A stretch of DNA of 7,804 nt from Deltaproteobacteria bacterium (lineage in GTDB: Bacteria; Desulfobacterota; Desulfobacteria; Desulfobacterales; C00003060), in NCBI GenBank assembly GCA_019309815.1, contig JAFDFO010000093.1, positions 1 through 7,804 on the forward strand, given 5' to 3'. Shown here piece after piece: positions 5,866 to 7,804 of this stretch. The position numbers were made by a program, and so were the translations under genes. How positions within the stretch are numbered: the stretch's first letter is position 1; every line of letters starts with the position of its first letter. The notes below the pieces were generated by a model, which ran no database searches, was not told where the DNA came from, and worked only from the letters and a program-made list of their open reading frames with translations.

Positions 5866-5954
5866 CGAGCCGCCTTCGCTAAAGCTACGGCGCCCAAGGA
5901 GGCAAGGGGCGACCCGCCTTCGCCAAGGCTACGGCGCGCCAGGGAGGCGAGGGG
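5866..5954. repeat. two tandem direct repeats of 44 and 45 bp
   Basis: Copies at 5866-5909 and 5910-5954 share CCGCCTTCGC, GCTACGGCG and GGAGGC.AGGGG and differ at a few positions. The second copy contains GCCTT and AAGGC, which can form a small stem. The array begins 1 bp after the queA stop codon. Repeats with the CGCCTTCGCCAAGGCTACGGCG core recur in many bacterial genomes (recollection, not searched). No gene is seen in it. Confidence 0.8.
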
Positions 5955-5976
5955 CACGGGGCAAGAGGAAGACATT

Positions 5977-6041
5977 ATGTAGGGGCGGGGTTTATCCCCG
6001 CCCGGGGGGATGGCGGGCGGGCGTAAAGCCCGCTCCTACAT
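5977..6041. repeat. 65-bp folded element with two internal hairpins
   Basis: The ends ATGTAGGGGCGGG (5977-5989) and CCCGCTCCTACAT (6029-6041) are reverse complements at 12 of 13 positions. Inside, GGGCGGGG (5983-5990) pairs with CCCCGCCC (5996-6003) around TTTAT, and GCGGGC (6017-6022) pairs with GCCCGC (6028-6033) around GTAAA. The outer stem and the inner hairpins compete partly, but ATGTAG/CTACAT plus both hairpins can form a three-way fold. It is a typical non-coding intergenic repeat and may also dampen read-through from queA into tgt (inference). Confidence 0.78.
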
Positions 6042-6100
6042 GTGTTCCGGTTCATCACAAACGTTTGATTAGGGGCTGTTGAGCCACAATGTGTAGATAA

Positions 6101-7207
6101 ATGAGCTTTTCGTTTGAAATCCTGCATAAATCATCAGACACTGGGGCGCGCCTGGGCAAGATGCACACCGGCCACGGTGATGTTGAGACGCCGGCCTTCA
6201 TTCCGGTCGGCACGCAGGCGACAGTAAAGTCTCTCACCCCTGAAGAGCTTGGCGAACTCGGTGTACAGATCATACTGGCCAACACCTACCACCTCTACCT
6301 CCGGCCGGGACATGATGTGATCGCCAGACTCGGCGGCCTTCATCCGTTCATGCATTGGGACGGCCCGATTCTGACAGACAGCGGCGGCTACCAGGTATTC
6401 AGCCTGTCAAAACTCAGGGAAATTTCTGCCGAAGGTGTCACCTTTCAGTCCCATCTTGACGGCTCCAAACACCTTCTAACACCCGAAAAGGCCATAGAAA
6501 TACAGGAAGCCCTGGGCTCTGATATCATGATGTGTTTGGACGAATGCACCCCGTATCCTGCAACGCACACGGAAAGCTTAGAATCTCTTGAGTTGAGCAC
6601 TGATTGGGCAAGGCGCTGCAAAGAGCGTCATGAACCGGGGCGTGGCGCCCTGTTTGGGATCGTTCAGGGAGGTATGTTTCAGGACCTTCGGGCTCAGGCG
6701 GCAGAGGCCCTGATTGATATCGGTTTTGACGGATATGCACTGGGCGGGTTGAGCGTTGGCGAGCCAAAGGAATTGATGATTGGCGTTTCAGCCGCCACCC
6801 TTCCGCTCCTTCCAGATTCACTTCCCCGGTACGTCATGGGGGTGGGCACATCAGAAGAGCTGGTCAAGCTCGTCGCTCTTGGCACAGACATGTTCGATTG
6901 TGTAATCCCGACCCGCAATGCCAGAAACGGTCAGCTCTTTGTCCGCGGCGGCAGCATCAATATCTGCAACGCACAACACCGGGATGATCAAGGGCCTGTG
7001 GAAGCCGGATGCCCCTGCTACACGTGTCGTCACTACTCCAGGGCCTATCTGCGCCACCTTTTCATGGCAAAGGAGCTGCTCGCCTACCGCTTGAATACCA
7101 TCCACAATATCCATCATTTCATGACACTCATGAGAGAAATGCGAGAGGCCATCCGGCAGGAACGGTTCGATCAGTTCAAGAAGGATTTCTTCTCGGCAAG
7201 ACGCTGA
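6101..7207 (+). CDS. tgt: tRNA-guanine transglycosylase (queuine/preQ1 transglycosylase)
   Basis: Tgt exchanges guanine at the wobble position of tRNA(Asp, Asn, His, Tyr) for preQ1, the base that QueA then modifies. The 368-residue TIM-barrel protein is of standard bacterial length. Seen motifs are VETPAFIPVGTQATVKSLTP (28-47), LANTYHLYLRPG (59-70), the active-site block LTDSGGYQVFSL with D93 (91-102), GIVQGG (186-191), GGLSVGE (215-221) and MGVGT (246-250). The nucleophile D266 lies in MFDCVIPTRNAR, and the zinc ligands are C304, C306, C309 and H335 (CPCYTC followed by NTIHNIHHF). The ATG at 6101 matches the family start, but no strong Shine-Dalgarno precedes it. It lies 60 bp after the folded repeat at 5977-6041. 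I saw no preQ1 riboswitch in the gap. A 9-bp tandem array begins 53 bp after the stop. Confidence 0.98.
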   Translation: MSFSFEILHKSSDTGARLGKMHTGHGDVETPAFIPVGTQATVKSLTPEELGELGVQIILANTYHLYLRPGHDVIARLGGLHPFMHWDGPILTDSGGYQVFSLSKLREISAEGVTFQSHLDGSKHLLTPEKAIEIQEALGSDIMMCLDECTPYPATHTESLESLELSTDWARRCKERHEPGRGALFGIVQGGMFQDLRAQAAEALIDIGFDGYALGGLSVGEPKELMIGVSAATLPLLPDSLPRYVMGVGTSEELVKLVALGTDMFDCVIPTRNARNGQLFVRGGSINICNAQHRDDQGPVEAGCPCYTCRHYSRAYLRHLFMAKELLAYRLNTIHNIHHFMTLMREMREAIRQERFDQFKKDFFSARR

Positions 7208-7260
7208 CTCCTAATGCCCAAAATCCGATAGCGTAGCGTGCCACCGATCGTTCTCTCAAC

Positions 7261-7332
7261 TTTAGGCACTCTAGGCACTTTAGACACTTTAGGCACTTCT
7301 CTTACTTTAGGCACTTTAGACACTTTAGGCAC
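7261..7332. repeat. eight tandem 9-bp units, TTTAGGCAC type
   Basis: Eight consecutive nonamers fill 7261-7332 with no extra base. Four units are exact TTTAGGCAC, two are TTTAGACAC, one is TCTAGGCAC, and the fifth (7297-7305) has diverged to TTCTCTTAC. The pair TTTAGACAC then TTTAGGCAC occurs twice (7279-7296 and 7315-7332), a higher-order 18-bp unit. Unlike the 7- and 8-bp families, no opposite arm is seen. The reverse strand happens to be open and would read as Val-Pro/Ser-Lys repeats, but no start context supports a protein. Confidence 0.88.
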
Positions 7333-7356
7333 TGCACCTGGAATCCCCGAATACAG

Positions 7357-7385
7357 TTGCAAAAACCCAGCATAGCGTCTATGGT
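7357..7385 (+). promoter_or_regulatory. weak sigma70-like promoter candidate for the Nfu gene
   Basis: TTGCAA at 7357-7362 is followed after 17 bp by TATGGT at 7380-7385. Each hexamer matches 4 of 6 consensus positions, with optimal spacing. It would start transcription about 30 bp upstream of the Nfu coding sequence, just past the nonamer array. Confidence 0.33.
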
Positions 7386-7409
7386 AAAGACTTTCCACAA
7401 ACGATCCAT

Positions 7410-7415
7410 AGGAGG
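7410..7415 (+). promoter_or_regulatory. Shine-Dalgarno AGGAGG deciding the Nfu start
   Basis: A consensus AGGAGG directly abuts an in-frame ATG at 7416 (no spacer) and lies 9 nt before ATG 7425. Only the second ATG has workable spacing. Confidence 0.8.
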
Positions 7416-7424
7416 ATGAACAGA

Positions 7425-7646
7425 ATGAAAGAATCAGTTCAGTTAGCCATTGATCAGATCCGGCCCATGCTTCAAAGAGACGGCGGAGATGTCGAACTTG
7501 TCGATGTCGTAGATGGTATTGTCAAAGTGCGTCTTCAGGGTGCCTGCAAGGGGTGTCCCATGTCTCAGATGACTTTGAAAAACGGCATCGAGAAGTTTGT
7601 GAAGCAGCAGATACCTGAGGTGGTAAGCGTAGAATCTGTCGAATAG
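7425..7646 (+). CDS. NifU C-terminal-domain (Nfu) Fe-S cluster scaffold/carrier protein
   Basis: Nfu-domain proteins hold a [4Fe-4S] cluster between two subunits and pass it to client enzymes in the cytoplasm. This 73-residue protein is a stand-alone Nfu domain: KESVQLAIDQIRPMLQRDGGDVELVDV (2-28) is the conserved N-terminal helix and strand, and GACKGCPMSQMTLKNGIE (39-56) carries the cluster-binding C41-x-x-C44. The rest (57-73) is the terminal helix and strand. No IscU-like or ferredoxin-like domain is attached, unlike full-length NifU or NfuA. The start at 7425 is favoured over ATG 7416 (which would add Met-Asn-Arg) because of AGGAGG at 7410-7415. It is preceded by the nonamer array and followed after 62 bp by an aminotransferase. 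Confidence 0.95.
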   Translation: MKESVQLAIDQIRPMLQRDGGDVELVDVVDGIVKVRLQGACKGCPMSQMTLKNGIEKFVKQQIPEVVSVESVE

Positions 7647-7708
7647 ACAACTTATGTCTTCCTGAGCCGGATGCAAACGCATTCAGAAAGCAAAACCCGG
7701 GTGATCGG

Positions 7709-7804
7709 ATGACCGTTGCTTCTAAGATGCAGTCGTTTCTTGAGCGCGCATCGTGGATCCGAAAGATGTTTGAGGAAGGAGCGCAGCTCAAGGCCAAGCA
7801 TGGG
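7709..7804 (+). CDS. class I/II PLP-dependent aminotransferase, N-terminal part (runs off the right edge)
   Basis: Only the first 32 codons are present. The sequence ASKMQSFLERASWIRKMFEEGAQLKAKHG (residues 4-32) is the characteristic N-terminal helix pair of a group of aspartate/alanine-type aminotransferases, in which the family next has a VYDFSLGNP-like substrate loop (established from family memory; not visible here). The PLP-binding lysine lies outside the window. The ATG at 7709 has GGTGAT at 7700-7705 as a weak ribosome-binding match. It is 62 bp after the Nfu stop on the same strand and could be co-transcribed with it. The exact substrate cannot be judged. Confidence 0.75.
   Translation, partial: MTVASKMQSFLERASWIRKMFEEGAQLKAKHG

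Noticed and set aside
5616..5975. Minus-strand open frame of 119 codons at the end of queA
   Set aside because: Its N-terminal part is a translation of the 44/45-bp repeats and the rest is antisense to queA.
5865..6100. preQ1 riboswitch or tRNA between queA and tgt
   Set aside because: The gap is filled by direct repeats and a symmetric folded element; no preQ1 aptamer-like pseudoknot or tRNA T-loop pattern was seen.
7261..7332. CRISPR-like array
   Set aside because: Units are 9 bp and contiguous with no spacers; the same holds for the 7- and 8-bp arrays.
7171..7398. Minus-strand open frame encoding Val-Pro-Lys/Val-Ser-Lys repeats
   Set aside because: The pattern is a by-product of the 9-bp array being a multiple of three; no SD, and it overlaps the tgt end.

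Overview
The window looks like chromosomal DNA of an uncultured or anaerobic bacterium. The gene families, the lack of operon compactness and the repeat-filled gaps would fit Desulfobacterota (former Deltaproteobacteria), but this is an inference from gene style. No lineage-specific marker is present. All recognisable genes are metabolic or translational housekeeping genes, and I see no phage, defence or toxin module.

Layout. Positions 1-3907 lie on the minus strand. Read in transcription order they hold an AMP-forming acyl-CoA synthetase of the acetyl-CoA synthetase superfamily (3907-1946), gatB (1793-363) and the first 53 codons of mtnA (160-1, running off the left edge). From 4334 the genes are on the plus strand: a 61-residue DUF2065/YjeT-like membrane protein (4334-4519), queA (4800-5864), tgt (6101-7207), a 73-residue NifU C-terminal-domain (Nfu) scaffold protein (7425-7646), and the first 32 codons of a class I/II PLP aminotransferase (7709-7804, running off the right edge). 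The divergent intergenic region 3908-4333 separates the two blocks and carries a good sigma70-like promoter and two inverted repeats.

How the genes relate. tgt and queA act consecutively in queuosine synthesis on tRNA: Tgt swaps G34 for preQ1, and QueA then adds the epoxycyclopentanediol from SAM. GatB is the tRNA-binding subunit of the Asp/Glu-tRNA amidotransferase, so three of the genes serve tRNA maturation or charging. MtnA belongs to methionine salvage, Nfu to Fe-S cluster delivery, and the synthetase activates a carboxylic acid of uncertain identity.

The most unusual content is between the genes. Almost every gap is occupied by short-period repeats of different families with exact unit lengths of 7, 8 or 9 bp, several arranged as long hairpins. 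Two similar elements of about 135 bp (186-321 and 4587-4721) have CCGGAGT...ACTCCGG ends and look like non-coding mobile elements. A 63-bp hairpin at 1844-1906 is built from exactly nine heptads. A 9-bp array lies at 7261-7332, a pair of 44/45-bp direct repeats at 5866-5954, and a two-armed folded element at 5977-6041. I found no tRNA, rRNA, CRISPR array or protein-coding mobile element.
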